Source: Papaver somniferum (Eukaryota; Streptophyta; Magnoliopsida; Ranunculales; Papaveraceae). From it: a stretch of DNA of 64,000 nt. How positions within the stretch are numbered: the stretch's first letter is position 1; every line of letters starts with the position of its first letter. Positions 11,282-22,505 of the stretch are shown piece after piece. The notes below the pieces were generated by a model. That model did not search any database. It had not been told where the DNA came from and saw only the letters and a program-made list of their open reading frames with translations. A program made the translations under genes and the position numbers. The DNA lies in assembly GCF_003573695.1 (NCBI RefSeq), contig NC_039358.1:194098418-194162417 (forward strand), read 5' to 3'.

Positions 11282-12400
11282 CTACAGGCTCATCACGAGG
11301 TTTATATCTTTGGTTAAGTTTGTTTTTTCTCTTAGTGTTAGAGAGGGATCCTGGTTGACATGAGAAATTATCAAAAAGTTTGATGTTGTCAATGTAAGAG
11401 ACATAGTTAGAGTTCTTACCAGAAGTGCCTTGACATGAGGAAGAAGATAATTTGTTGACAAGCTCTTTGTATCTATTATCTCTTTAATATCCTCTCTTAT
11501 CTTATCAATTTTCCTTTCTTCTGGAATGATCTTCTCAACAGGAACAATGTTGCATTTAGAGACAAAGCGTTGAACTTCCTTAGGACGATGTTTATTAAGA
11601 CGTCTATTCTGCCCTTGAACATTGGAGGAATTCACTGTACTGACTTTCCTGGTTGCATACACAGGATAGGTACGAAAACCAATTGGTTCAATCATACGGA
11701 TTTCAGTCACACATTTGAGAATCAAATCTAGGGTGTGTTGAAGTTGAACTAAGGAGTCTTTATTCAACTTGGAGTTTCTCTTCCGTCTAACAGAACACTT
11801 GGTCTCACATACAAGACATACCTTTTGATCATAGGAATGATTGGAGGATGTAGTCTTAATAGTACCGTCAGGAGAGTTGTCTCTTTTACAGAATGTCCCA
11901 AGTTCATGATTGGAAGAAACATTAGGAACATATGTATTTACTTCTGAATGTAAAGCATCAAAAGTTCTTGTTACATTAGATTGCTTTGAACATCCTTGAA
12001 TGGAGAGTTTACTCAAGCGGCGTTCAATATCCAAGGCATCTTTTTTGAGGTTGGCCTCAAAAGTCAAGCATGAAGACTGATCTTCAGCGTTGCCATGGAC
12101 TTTGAAATCTCTTACAATACCAAAAAGAGCATTGACATGGTGTTTTAACTGATTCATTTTAACAGCTTGAAATCTAACAAGATTTAGAATCAATTTACTC
12201 TCTTCAGCTGTATCCCATTCATTGGAAGAGAAGGTCTCTTTCGAAGGTTAATCATGAACACTCATGCCATTGTTTGTCTGTCTCGTCGAACCACAAGGTT
12301 TCTCTATATTCGAGATTGAACTTTTCTCTTTAATGGATTTAGACAAGAGAAAATCTTTATTACTGGTGACACGTTTATCAGAGATAGTACTCTTGTCCAT
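11282..12400 (-). pseudogene. S1 main ORF in the gag position, unknown family, one stop
   Basis: From the ATG at 12400 (MDKSTIS...) one frame runs about 372 codons to a stop near 11282, broken only by a TAA near codon 51 (near 12250), possibly a former CAA. The ATG context is homologous to the start of S2 gag (CTCTATGGACA in both), but the encoded protein shares no visible gag blocks: no UBN2-like core, no CCHC knuckle. A C-x2-C pair with a following basic run (CLVC, then RRKRNSK) is near the middle, and charged helical segments flank it. Downstream of the TAA the longest ATG-started part is 11282-12193. It could be a swapped-in host or element sequence, or a highly diverged gag. Confidence 0.5.
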
Positions 12401-12452
12401 AGAGTCAGATAGCTACAAACACGGACTTGTTAGGTCTTAAACGTGTTTGCCT

Positions 12453-12464
12453 GCTCTGATACCA
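12453..12464 (-). other. S1 primer binding site (tRNA-Met type)
   Basis: Minus strand TGGTATCAGAGC, two bases inside the 5' LTR end. It is the sequence typical of plant copia elements primed by initiator tRNA-Met, and it fixes the minus orientation. Confidence 0.85.
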
Positions 12465-12466
12465 AT

Positions 12467-14875
12467 TGAAAAAGCAGGGGTCTAACAACACCACCTAATA
12501 TTTCGCTTAGCAATCTGTATGGACAAACTCCAATATACTTTTTATGAGAATCAACTAGACAGTTTGACTCAATCAATAAAAAGATATATCAAAGAGTTTA
12601 TATCTCAATCTCTCGATTTGATCTTTACTCAAGCAAATGGAAATCTGCGAGTCTTTATCAAAGAGAGATCACTTGGACGGTACCAAAGACCAATGTCCAA
12701 GGTTCATTCAATATCAATCAACAACCAAAGGTTGGATTTCTAATTGATGATATTTAACACACAACCTGTATTATTTCAATTATATAAAAAATATAATGAG
12801 GAAAAGAAATAACACAGACACCAGAAGTTTTGTTAACGAGGAAACTGCAAATGCAGAAAAACCCTGGGACCTAGTCCAGATTGAATACACACTGTATTAA
12901 GTCGCTACAGACACTAGCCTACTACAAGCTAACTTCGAACTGGACTATAGTTGAACCCCAATCAGTCTCCCACTAATTCAAGGTACAGTTGTACTCCTAC
13001 GCCTCTGATCCCAGCAGGATACTGCGCACTTGATTCCCTTAGATGATCTCACCCACAACTAAGAGTTGCTGCAACCCAAAATCGCATACTTGATAATAAA
13101 CAAATCTGTCTCACACAGAAAAGTATATCAAAGGATAAATCTGTCTCCCACAGAAAAACCCTAGGATTTTGTTCCGTCTTAAGATATAAAATCAAGGTGA
13201 AACATGAACCAATTGATAATCCGTTCTTATATTCCCGAAGAACAGCCTAGATTAATCAATCACCTCTCAACAATCCTTCTTGACTACACAAGCGGTTTGT
13301 CGAGGAATCACAAACAGTGAGACGAAGATATTTGTGACTTCTTTATCTTGCCTATCGGAGAACTCTCACGATCTCAACCCAATCAATAGATTTTACTCGT
13401 ACGATAGAAGATGCAAGATCAGATCACACAACTACGATAAAAGTAGTATCGATATGGCTTCACAATCCCAATGAAGTCTTTAAGTCGTTAACCTGGTTTT
13501 AGAGAAGAAAACCAAAGGTTAAAGGAGAATCGACTCTAGCGAGCGCACTAGTATCACACAGACGTGTGGGGATTAGTTTTTCACAATGCTAGATGTCTCC
13601 TTTATGTAGCCTTCAAATCAGAGTTTTTCCTTAGTTACAAAGCAATCCATATTCACCGTTAGATGAAAACCTGATTTAGATTCACGCTAATATTTATCAA
13701 CCGCTAGATCGAAAACTTAGCTTGTCACACACACTTGGGTAGACGTTTACTGGGTTTGTGAAAACCGTGCCCAAACGTGTACGTGTATGTTGGTTCAACA
13801 TAGTAACCCAAAAGGTTAACCATATGAGTATTTTATATTAACCTAGTTCTTCTTCACCATAACTAGTTCGATTGACTCAAATGAACTAGTTAGAGAGTTA
13901 TTCAATTGCTATGAGATCTTATGTAACTACATAAGACACAATTGAAACAAAGATGATTTGATTCGATTAAATCGGCTCATGAACTTTATAACCATGGTTT
14001 GCATAAAGCATTCCTTAGTAATTTAAGTTTCATGTTCAGAGCACATCTTTAGATCATAACCACTTAAGCTCACAAACAAGTTCGCGGACTTAAGGAAACC
14101 GGCAGAGTTTTCCAAACTCAGCAGAAAATCTCGGCAAAGAGACTTCCGCCAGTTCGCGGACTAAACACGCAAACGATTTTTTGGAAAATCCTAGCAGAAA
14201 TTCTCGGCAAGAGAACTTCCGTCAGTTCGCGGACTGAGTTCGCAAACTGAGTTCGCGGACTTGGCAAAGCCAGTTCTTTCGGTTTCTCTCAATCAACAAA
14301 GTTCGAAAACTTCGCATTAAGGAATACATAGTTATGTAATCTAAACTCTCATTCCAATAATTGAGACATTCTCAGAGGACGTTATATAGCCGTTATTCAC
14401 AGATCGTTTCACGTCAGAGCAATTCTCAAAGTAATTGAAACTTTTCATGACTTTCGTCGCTAGGTGAAGATAAACTTGATCAAAGCGAAACGCTTTACCA
14501 ACACACGATTTCGAGAAAAAGATAAGTAGTGAATACTCAGTTCGAAATGTCAAATGTGTATGATCCAGTCTATATGGCATATGACTTTTTGTCTCACAAG
14601 AAGTAGGAGATTGAATAGATAGACTTTTGAGTGATAGATAAGTTCAAGTCTCCACATACCTTTTTGTTGATGAAGTTCCACGGTTCCTTGAGTAGATCTT
14701 CGTCGTTGTATGATGAATCGCCATGAAGTCCTTGAGCTCAACTACACTTTTCTATCCTAATCCGAGACTTAGCTATAATAGATTAGAAATTAAGACTCAT
14801 AGTTTTGGTCACTAGCATTGACAAACATGTTTGATATAATAACGCATGCGAGGTCGACCGAGCTATGCTCTAACA
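12467..14875 (-). repeat. S1 5' LTR (right copy)
   Basis: Pairs with 6243-8650. The TATA box is altered to CTACATAAAGGAGA at 13596-13609. The U3 motif cluster (14080-14260) has lost one GTTCGCGGAC and gained a GTTCGCAAAC at 14238, so motif copy number changed after insertion. Confidence 0.92.
14080..14260. promoter_or_regulatory. U3 motif cluster in S1 right LTR
   Basis: GTTCGCGGAC at 14080, 14152, 14225 and 14251, with the variant GTTCGCAAAC at 14238. The 13-bp spacing is kept across 14225, 14238 and 14251. Confidence 0.55.
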
Positions 14876-14880
14876 GTTTT
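14876..14880. repeat. TSD of S1, right copy (GTTTT)
   Basis: Identical to 6238-6242; LINE1 resumes immediately after. Confidence 0.9.
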
Positions 14881-15294
14881 GAATACTCATAATTCAAACA
14901 GTCACAATGTTCATTTACACGTTCAAAGATGGATGCCCCCTGATGCTGGATTTTTAAAAATCAATTTAGATGCTTCATTTAAGCAACTTAATTCTCAAGG
15001 TGGCATTGGTCTAATTGCTAGGGATTTTGCAGGTACCTGCATTGGAGTGCAAGGGGAGTATTTTGATGGAGGAATGAAGAAAGGAATAGAAGTGGAGGAG
15101 CTAAAGTGCAGAGATATGCTGGCAGCAGTTACTTTTGCAGGCATTAATAACTATAATAAAGTAGTTTTTGAGAGTGATAGTGAGGTAGTCATTAAGTCAA
15201 TCGATGAGCAAACTTCATATGTTCATTGGATGAATAGACATTTTATCTTAGATATTAAATTTTTGCTAGGAAAATTAGAGGTTTAGAAGTGTGT
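14881..15294 (+). pseudogene. LINE1 ORF2 part 2: RNase H-like (RVT_3) N-terminal part
   Basis: Continuation of ORF2 after S1. The reading frame gives the usual start (FLKINLDASF), then GGIGLIARD, a Glu-containing helix (VEELKCRDML) and the Asp motif VFESDSEVV. These are the first acidic positions of an RNase H fold. A TAG at 15284-15286 follows GKLEV. The A1 insertion interrupts at TSD CTCTG (15295-15299). The last part of the domain is at 25566-25668. Confidence 0.85.
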
Positions 15295-15299
15295 CTCTG
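15295..15299. repeat. TSD of A1, left copy (CTCTG)
   Basis: Identical to 25566-25570 and directly flanks the TG...CA ends of A1. Confidence 0.9.
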
Positions 15300-18200
15300 T
15301 GATCGTTGTCGTAGGCAAGAAAGGTCGTTCCCACAGAGAGGACCAAGGTTGTCAAGTTGTTTCGGTTTCCTATAATAACAAGGGGGGATTTTCTGTTTTA
15401 TGTAAAGTAAAATAAAATAAAAGCAAAACAATAAAAAGTGAATACACAAATCAAGGATGTGAAATATTGGGTAAAGGTTTCATCTTCAATTGTAAACAAG
15501 TATTTGAATGTATGAATAGAATTCGTATTTAATCTCGCTATCATCAAAAGCCCTAGAATACCTTATTGCAAGAATACTCCGTAAATTTCCTAAGTCATCA
15601 ACACACACATTAGAGCTACGTATGTGAATTCTACATAAAGAATAACCTAACGCCTTGCGCTAATTAAGTTCAATTCGTAGGAGCATTAAATTTCATAAAT
15701 AGGCTAATTAATGCAATTGTCACACATATTGCACATGACAATTCGGACAAAGGTCAAACTCTACATATGACTACAAGAGTGTATCATTACAAACTGTAAT
15801 CATATCATGATACTCGTATTCAAAGTTATTGCTTGATGATAAACCCTAAAATAACTATAGATATGGATGTATGTTCAATCAATTCTAGACTCAACCAAAC
15901 AAACATTCAATCATATTGCAATACATCAATCATGCAATTATTATAAACCGTAGAAAGTGAACGATGATTTTGAGAGAAAACTAATTCATAAATCAAATAA
16001 CATGCTTGCAAAATCCGACTACAACCTCAAACCAATAATAAAATTCTAGCTCATGTTCATGGAATTCATAACAAGAAGAAAGAGAAAAGATTTCATGCCT
16101 AAAGCCTAGAACAAAGTAGAAGAAAACGATGGGATCCATTGTTTTGATGCTTTGGGTTGTTTTTATAGCTCTCTGTTGTGAAAAGATTCAACCTCCAACT
16201 TCTAGACCTAGGCAGTGTAGCCCACAACCTTGGCAGATCCGGTCCAAGCCCATTCACTTAACATACTAGATATGCTTGTCAGTTTTTTGGAACTGACGAG
16301 CCAATTTTATCTAGTAACTCCAGGACCATAGCTAAGTCTTGGCAAAGATGCCACAACCCAACTTATCTTGCCACCGCCTGTACCAATAATCCTTGTAGCC
16401 ATCTTCCCATTAGTCTCAGTTGCTTCCTGCTGCATTCTCCAGCTCAGTAAAACTCCAATAATCATCAGCTCTATAACAATCGCAGCAACTCCATTTCGGC
16501 TTCAGCGTCTTCTAGGTCACGACCCTGTCACCATCTTGTCCACCACTGCCTAACAACAAATCTGTGACCACTGCAATTCAGTAACTCTGCCTGCAATTTC
16601 AACCAACAAGGCTTCAACTGATTCATCCATCCTAACATTCATCTAAGCTCATTGTGTAGCTTCAATTTCTCTTGAAAACAGAACTAACACCACATGGAAA
16701 ACAACTTCATCTCAAACTCATCTCTTTTTCATACCACCAGTTCAAGCATCAACATCATTCTCTCCGTGTAATCTTATAAACTTGGCAGCAACACATTTCT
16801 TCCAGCCTCCCTTGAGCCCACAACATCTTACCATCACTACCACTTCATTTCTGTGTGTTCAATCCCAGCTTCAATCTCATTCTGAAATCACCAGTTCCCT
16901 GGCCATCCAAATTCACAACATTTCGAACACCCGTTCACTTCAATTTTAGTTCAACTGCAAACATAAGTTCAATCTCCACAAACCACCAGAACTCAATTAC
17001 CAGAACCAGCATCTCCGCCTTGAACAGCAATAATCCATTCCTGAGTCTTACACTTCTAGTTGCGACTCATTCTACAATTCTCAACAGTTCATCCCTAGCA
17101 TAACCAAATTTCCCATGTCTGTAGCAGCATCAGCTAAGAGATATTCTCAGATTCATCTTCTTCCATTTCCAACTGCAATCCCATTCTGCTTGACAGCACC
17201 AGATTCATTCTTCCGTGACACAGCAATCCTGTTATTGCAATCACTGCCTAACAACTGCAGCAGCATTGCAAACCACTACGGCCAAACCCCTTCTTTCCCT
17301 GATTCTTTCACTTCTTCTCAGCACCAACAACACAACCAATTACCCTTCTGCAATCTCAGTGCCACCAACTCCTAAACAGCCCTTACAGCTCACATTGCTG
17401 CTCAATCTCACCATCACAACCAACCACTATCTATCTGCTTCTCTGATTTCCGATTCAACTGCATCTTCCACGGCACCGTCACTCCCAAATCAACTCCATA
17501 AACCCTTGATAATCACCCTCAGCTGCACCTGTTAATCCTAACATGCATCTAGCCGGCAATATTGAGTTCTCAGACTCAGGCCGTAACTGACCACATATCC
17601 ATTCTACCAGCAGCGTCTTCTCCTCTGCCTTGATTAATCTCTCGATTTCAGCCGGAAATCGGCTCAGACCTTCCAACCCATTTCTCCTCTCTCAGTTCCA
17701 TGACCAATAATCTTCTCAAATTCATCAATCTCTTCCCATCCTGGCTGTATAATAAATTCAAACGAAATCCATCTTTCATCTTCCTTTACAACTTCTAAAC
17801 CACCCTTTATTCGATTCTTCCATCAACAGGAACCTAATTTCTCTGAAACCCCAAATCCATCATCTCTGAACTTGTAATCACAGCAACAATATTAACAGAT
17901 TCTTCTCCTCTCAATCTCAGTTCAGACACAACTTCATCTTCTCGATCTCTCCATGGATTCTGAATAGCAGCAGCTCACAAATGAAATTGGGGATGAACAG
18001 TGTGAAAGTCTCTCGAGTTGTATTAGGGTAATAACAATGGGACGACTATCAACACCCATGGGTGTTTTTAGCAATTCTTCTTAAACTCTAGCCGGTAGTC
18101 CCTTATCCTCAGATGAGCTCCCGATATCATTCACCCATGAAATGACCTTTTGCCCTTGTCGTTTCAAATGAGCGTTTTCTCCATATTTTGCTCTGGATGA

Positions 18201-18312
18201 CTCCATTGCGCCTATATAACTCAAAAACACACATAAAATACATAATTTTCATAAAAAACTCGCAAAGAAAGCATAAACAATGGAAACATCAAGGTGTTTA
18301 TCACACCTATCA
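15300..18312 (-). repeat. A1 3' LTR (left copy)
   Basis: Homologous to 22506-25565. Compared with the right copy it lacks about 50 bp near its left end (after 15310). A TATA box is at 16160-16167. The stretch 16340-18000 is unusually pyrimidine-rich on the plus strand and contains several ORFs repeated in the other LTR. I see no domain in them and take them as chance ORFs of the U3. Confidence 0.9.
16160..16167 (-). promoter_or_regulatory. TATA box of A1 left LTR
   Basis: Minus strand TATAAAAA preceded by GAGAGC; conserved in the other LTR at 23417-23424. It places U3 at about 2.1 kb. Confidence 0.6.
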
Positions 18313-18355
18313 AATTTCCCCACACTTAGACTTTGCTTGTCCTCGAGCAAATCAA
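18313..18355 (-). promoter_or_regulatory. A1 polypurine tract and conserved GAGGACA lead
   Basis: Minus strand shows CGAGGACAAGCAAAG followed by AAGTGTGGGGAAATT and the LTR start TGATAGG. This arrangement is typical of Athila-like 3' ends. Confidence 0.75.
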
Positions 18356-20610
18356 ACAAAATAAATTCTAAAACATACATACAACTCCGTATCGTCGAGG
18401 CTACGGCCACACTTAGCACGTATAACAATCCTTTAAACCCCTAGGTGTTCCTAGTGGACGAGTTATAGTCTCGTGAGGGTTTACTAGAGATATACCCACA
18501 AAACCTACTTTCCAACTTACAAGTTCTCTGAAATGATAGCATCCAACGCGCTAAGAATACATAGAGATTCAACACACTAGTCATAACAAGTTAGACACAT
18601 ATATGAACACAATCTCATCCTTAAAAGTTGAGAGAGAAATAACCATCCCTTATCGAAAGAAATTCGGGTTCAGAGTGATCGAAAGTCTCGACTTTGCCTC
18701 ACAAGAAAGGGTTTTATGAAGTTGCTCTCAATAATAAATAGCTTTTTATAGGTCACACATGTGTCCAAGTAGGAATGAAGAGAGAATCCTGTGACACGTT
18801 AAATAGTAGGAAGGCAACACCCTCCGAATTGTTTTGAAAACCCATATCTTTTATTCATTTTGAAAACCCTTTTTTTCTGACGATCTCTAAGAAAGGAAAT
18901 CAACCACTTAACGAAGGTGGGAATATGCTTACTTACCTCGTTATATGTTCAGCGTGCAGTTAGCAACACTCTCATAGCATCCATAGAAACGTCTTCGGTC
19001 TTCAATCTTTTTCTTCATCTTCGGTCTTCGGTCTTCAACTCTCGATGATAACTCTTGGACTTCGTAGAATCTTGACAATGTGATTCTTTCCTCTAATTCC
19101 TTGTTGCTTGAAACGTCATTATGAATATTCCTTCTTTCCATCGGCTTTATTCGAAGAACAAAACTAAAAACAAACCAAAATGATATAAACCCAAAATATG
19201 ATACAAATGATTTTTCACAAAATTGGTTAAAAAGACCAAAATCAACAATTCCTGGGTGAAAAGGACATTTAGATTTTGATACTGTTTAAATGGACAAAAA
19301 TGTAAAATAGCCAGGATGTAAACAATTTTATCCTACCCATTTTCAAATACTTTTTCTTATTTTTAATTTACATCAGGATGCATCCAGTTTCATCCTTGCT
19401 ATTTTTTAAGTTTAAGTCAGAATGAATCCAGTTTCATCCTTGCTATTTTTTTAGTGTCCATTTCACCCATACTAATTTTTACTCGTCCATTTGAACCATG
19501 TTTTAAAAATATTTGGACAAATGACCCATTTTCCGATGATTTTTCTTGTCTCTTTTTTATTTTATTTTTGGCTTTTTTTTATTGAGGCAAGAAAAATAAA
19601 ACAAATGCAAAACGAAAACAAAACAAAATAAAATACTAGAACTAATATTAACCTAAAGAAATTTCCTCGTCTTTTCTTTTTTTTCAATTTTTTTTTCTTT
19701 TCATTTTTTTTAATTTTTTATTTAACAAAGAACCTAGCATAATGATAACCATGTCCCAATTCTTTTTTTTTTAGACAAGAGAAAATAAAATACAAATAAG
19801 ATAAAATAAAAATGCAAGTACAAAGGCCATGGTGTAAGTACTTTACCGCTTGATTCTTCACAACTTGTATGTCTCGATATCATAAACTTCTTGAACTCTC
19901 ATCTTGATAATCTTCGCTCTTGTACAATAGTCTTCAACTTGTAAAAATTTTGCTCCTTGTTTTGTTGCTTTACTTGAATATGAAATCTGCTCATTTCTGT
20001 ATTGTTGCTTGTAAACCTTAAACGTCTTCAACTTTCCTTCGAATTTGTGATGCTCCTCTTGTTGATGATGATGGTGTTTCTATGGACCTGTTGGTGTAGA
20101 GAGATAATGTGGATGGTGCTAACTGCGAACAAGATTACAAGTGGTATGTAAGTTAGCAATTCGATATCACCATCATGATTGATAAAATAGCACTCAAGAG
20201 ATCAAAGTAGTGCTTCTATTGGTGGGAGGTTGGGTAGCTCACTATTCTACCCGGAGTTTACGTATGTTGACACACACTCTAAAAGCCCAAATTTAGACAC
20301 GTACAAAGAATTGAAGGTCGGTGCCTCATATTATGTAACAATGGGTAGTCTCCACTATAGGGGACCACAACTCTAATACCGAATTCAGTGTGCACCTTAT
20401 TTCCCACTGCATGGTTAAATCCAACTTTAACTCTCATACAAGTAAGAAACCCGATCACGTTCTCTGTCATCTCTAAGTTCAGTCACTCTTATGAGAATCT
20501 CGATGTAATCTTAGCGACATGTATACTATGTGACTCTAAACTAACTACAAGTTGGAGTTTTTTTATTCACTAATTTACACAAAAGTTGAAAATTTTGAAA
20601 ATTTTACAAT
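18356..20610 (-). other. A1 non-coding 3' interior
   Basis: AT-rich sequence with no domain-bearing ORF. It contains A/T homopolymer-rich tracts (about 19545-19800) and a near-duplicate phrase (ATCCAGTTTCATCCTTGCTATTTTTT) at about 19382 and 19428. Nothing else is recognised. Confidence 0.5.
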
Positions 20611-21061
20611 GCAAATGCTTAACCACTCCCCCACACTTAAACTATACATTGTCCTCAATGTAAATTGAGTCATCCAAAAGTAAGTCAAGGTGGGAAATCC
20701 TACATGATAATGTGACAAGAAATCAGAAAAAGTAAATGCAAGACAAGAAAAACTAAAAACAAGACAAGAAAATAAAAATAAGACAAGGAATACTCATCCT
20801 ATGGGTTGCCTCCCATTTAGCGCTTGGTTTAAAGTCGTCAGCCCGACTATATCCTTGCAAGATCCATTCCCCATATATCAACAATCTGAAAAGTTGGGGA
20901 TCCTTCCATGTAGCCTGTTTTGGAAATACTATCTTCACACAAATATTAGTACAAGAAAACAAAATTGAAGCTATCGCCCCATAGAAGTTTCCCCCACACT
21001 TTGTCTTTTCTATACTCGGAAGTGTATAAAGAACATAAAAATCAGGAATTTCTATGGTTTC
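20611..21061 (-). promoter_or_regulatory. Two extra PPT-like motifs inside A1
   Basis: Minus strand has GAGGACAATG...AAGTGTGGGGGAGTGG near 20622-20662, closely resembling the 3' PPT block, and AAAGTGTGGGGGAAAC near 20989-21004. The first keeps the GAGGACA lead that normally follows the end of pol, so it may mark the former pol terminus. Confidence 0.5.
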
Positions 21062-22371
21062 TTATTTGCAAACATTCATAGTATGAGAATCAAATGTTTC
21101 TAATGGTGGATATCGAGAAACAAAGTCATTTAACAATATTCTCGAAGAACATACATTCAAGCCAATAAGAGGTAAAGGAGAAGGATTAATAACAAAAGGG
21201 TTAGACAAACCTTGCAACTCTTGTGTTATGGTATCCTCTTCATCCTTAAAGAATTCACGTGAATTACTTACCTCTTGCACATCGTGGTCCTCTATCAAAC
21301 CTTGCAAGCATTCTTTGTCAGTTTCTGCCTTAACCAAAGTCTCGACATCAACATCATCATTACAATCCTTTGCAAGCTCGATTGGGTCTTCCACAATATT
21401 AGTCATAACGGTCACATTCTCAACATACTCCTCCTTGTTATTCGGCACATACTCTTTTGCGGATGCAATTCTGTCCATAAGGTCATTGCATCATCCTCAA
21501 GCTCCGCCCTTTGAATAGGTTCTTGATCATTATAAAGATCAATGCTTGGGTAAGCTGCACTAGTGTCATCATATTCCTCTTCATCTTCATCTTGATCCCA
21601 AAAAGATTCCATTGTACACCCTTCGGAGATGTCACCATGAGTTGGTTCAAACAATGTATCTCGATAATCACCGTCACTTTCATAGTTGACATAAAATTGG
21701 TTATTGCTGAATTTTGTGTTTGTAATCTCTAACTCATCCTTTTGAAAAGGTGAATGATCATTATTAAGATCAAGAGTTGAGCTAACTACGGGAGACCCCA
21801 AAGGTTGGACCTTTTCAACACAATCATTTATTTCCTCTTTGTATTCATCAATGCCCTTTCTTAGGTTGGAAACACCTTTTTGAAGTTCTTGGAATGATCC
21901 GTCCAAATTCTGAATATAGTGTTCCATTTGTTTGTAAAGCTCATTCGACAAGGAAAAAGTAGAATCACTTACTTCAGTATTGCTAGGCCAATTATCTTCC
22001 CTTTGAATGGGTGAATGATCATAACTACGATCATAAATTGGGCAAAACATACTATGAGCATATTTGGTCGATGAAACTGGTTCCATGCTTGGTTGTTTAT
22101 GAATTGACTCCATGCTGACCATAAATTGCTGCATTTCATCTACCAAACTAGAAGAAATATTAATAGGAGCACAAGTATCATCCCCTCTTTGTGGTTGCTC
22201 ACTTACATACCCACCGTAAGAAGGTTGGAATGTATGAGAATAACTAAAAGGGTACGTGGAGTATTGATCATAACCAAAGGATTGGTTTTGATTGTACACC
22301 CCGTAAGGGTGATAGTTGTCATGTTGTTGAGGTTGAAAGCCGTATTGATTGCTCCAATATGCTTCGTCCAT
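21062..22371 (-). pseudogene. A1 single ORF, unknown protein, one frameshift
   Basis: Start taken at the ATG at 22371 (MDEAYWSNQYGF...); an in-frame ATG at 22392 is also possible. The first frame runs to about 21480, then a one-base shift continues as MDRIASAKEYV... to 21062, about 435 aa in all. The N-terminal 60 residues are rich in Tyr, Gln and Asn with Y-G and Y-P repeats. Three degenerate repeats follow, centred on DHSPIQRE, DHSPFQKDELE and DQEPIQRAELE. A helical stretch (ELQKGVSNLRKG) lies between repeats 1 and 2, and a very acidic run precedes repeat 3. No retrotransposon gag core or zinc knuckle is seen. It lies right after the PBS, where gag should be. Confidence 0.55.
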
Positions 22372-22480
22372 AAATATTGGTACCTGAAACAAGAGTTCTC
22401 AAAACTATGTTAAGAACCAGAAAATAAGAAAAATAAAACTAAAACAAAAATGAGAAACCAAAAACAAGTGACAACCGCTG

Positions 22481-22500
22481 CCTTCCCGACAGCGGCGCCA
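22481..22500 (-). other. A1 primer binding site
   Basis: Minus strand TGGCGCCGCTGTCGGGAAGG, five bases inside the LTR end. It resembles the TGGCGCCGTTGCCGGG PBS of Athila-type elements (tRNA-Asp type, from memory). Confidence 0.75.
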
Positions 22501-22505
22501 AAACT

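Larger units (their letters stand above)
6243..14875 (-). mobile_element. S1: Sirevirus-like LTR element without pol, non-gag ORF
   Basis: An 8.6 kb LTR retrotransposon on the minus strand with two 2.4 kb LTRs and a 3.8 kb interior. The PBS beside the right LTR matches the initiator tRNA-Met type. The polypurine tract beside the left LTR is followed by four more PPT-like motifs, as described for Sireviruses. No protease, integrase, RT or RNase H is present, so it is non-autonomous. It carries an unfamiliar ORF at the position of gag (11282-12400) and a small coiled-coil ORF (10449-10901). Its LTRs differ at several percent of sites where I compared them. TSD GTTTT is exact. Confidence 0.88.

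Noticed and set aside
12453..12464. tRNA-like match
   Set aside because: Only a primer binding site complementary to a tRNA 3' end, not a tRNA gene.
16368..17676. Several ORFs of 60-106 codons, repeated at 24041-24916
   Set aside because: They lie in the two LTR copies of A1 and are alike only because the LTRs are duplicates. They overlap on both strands and show no domain.
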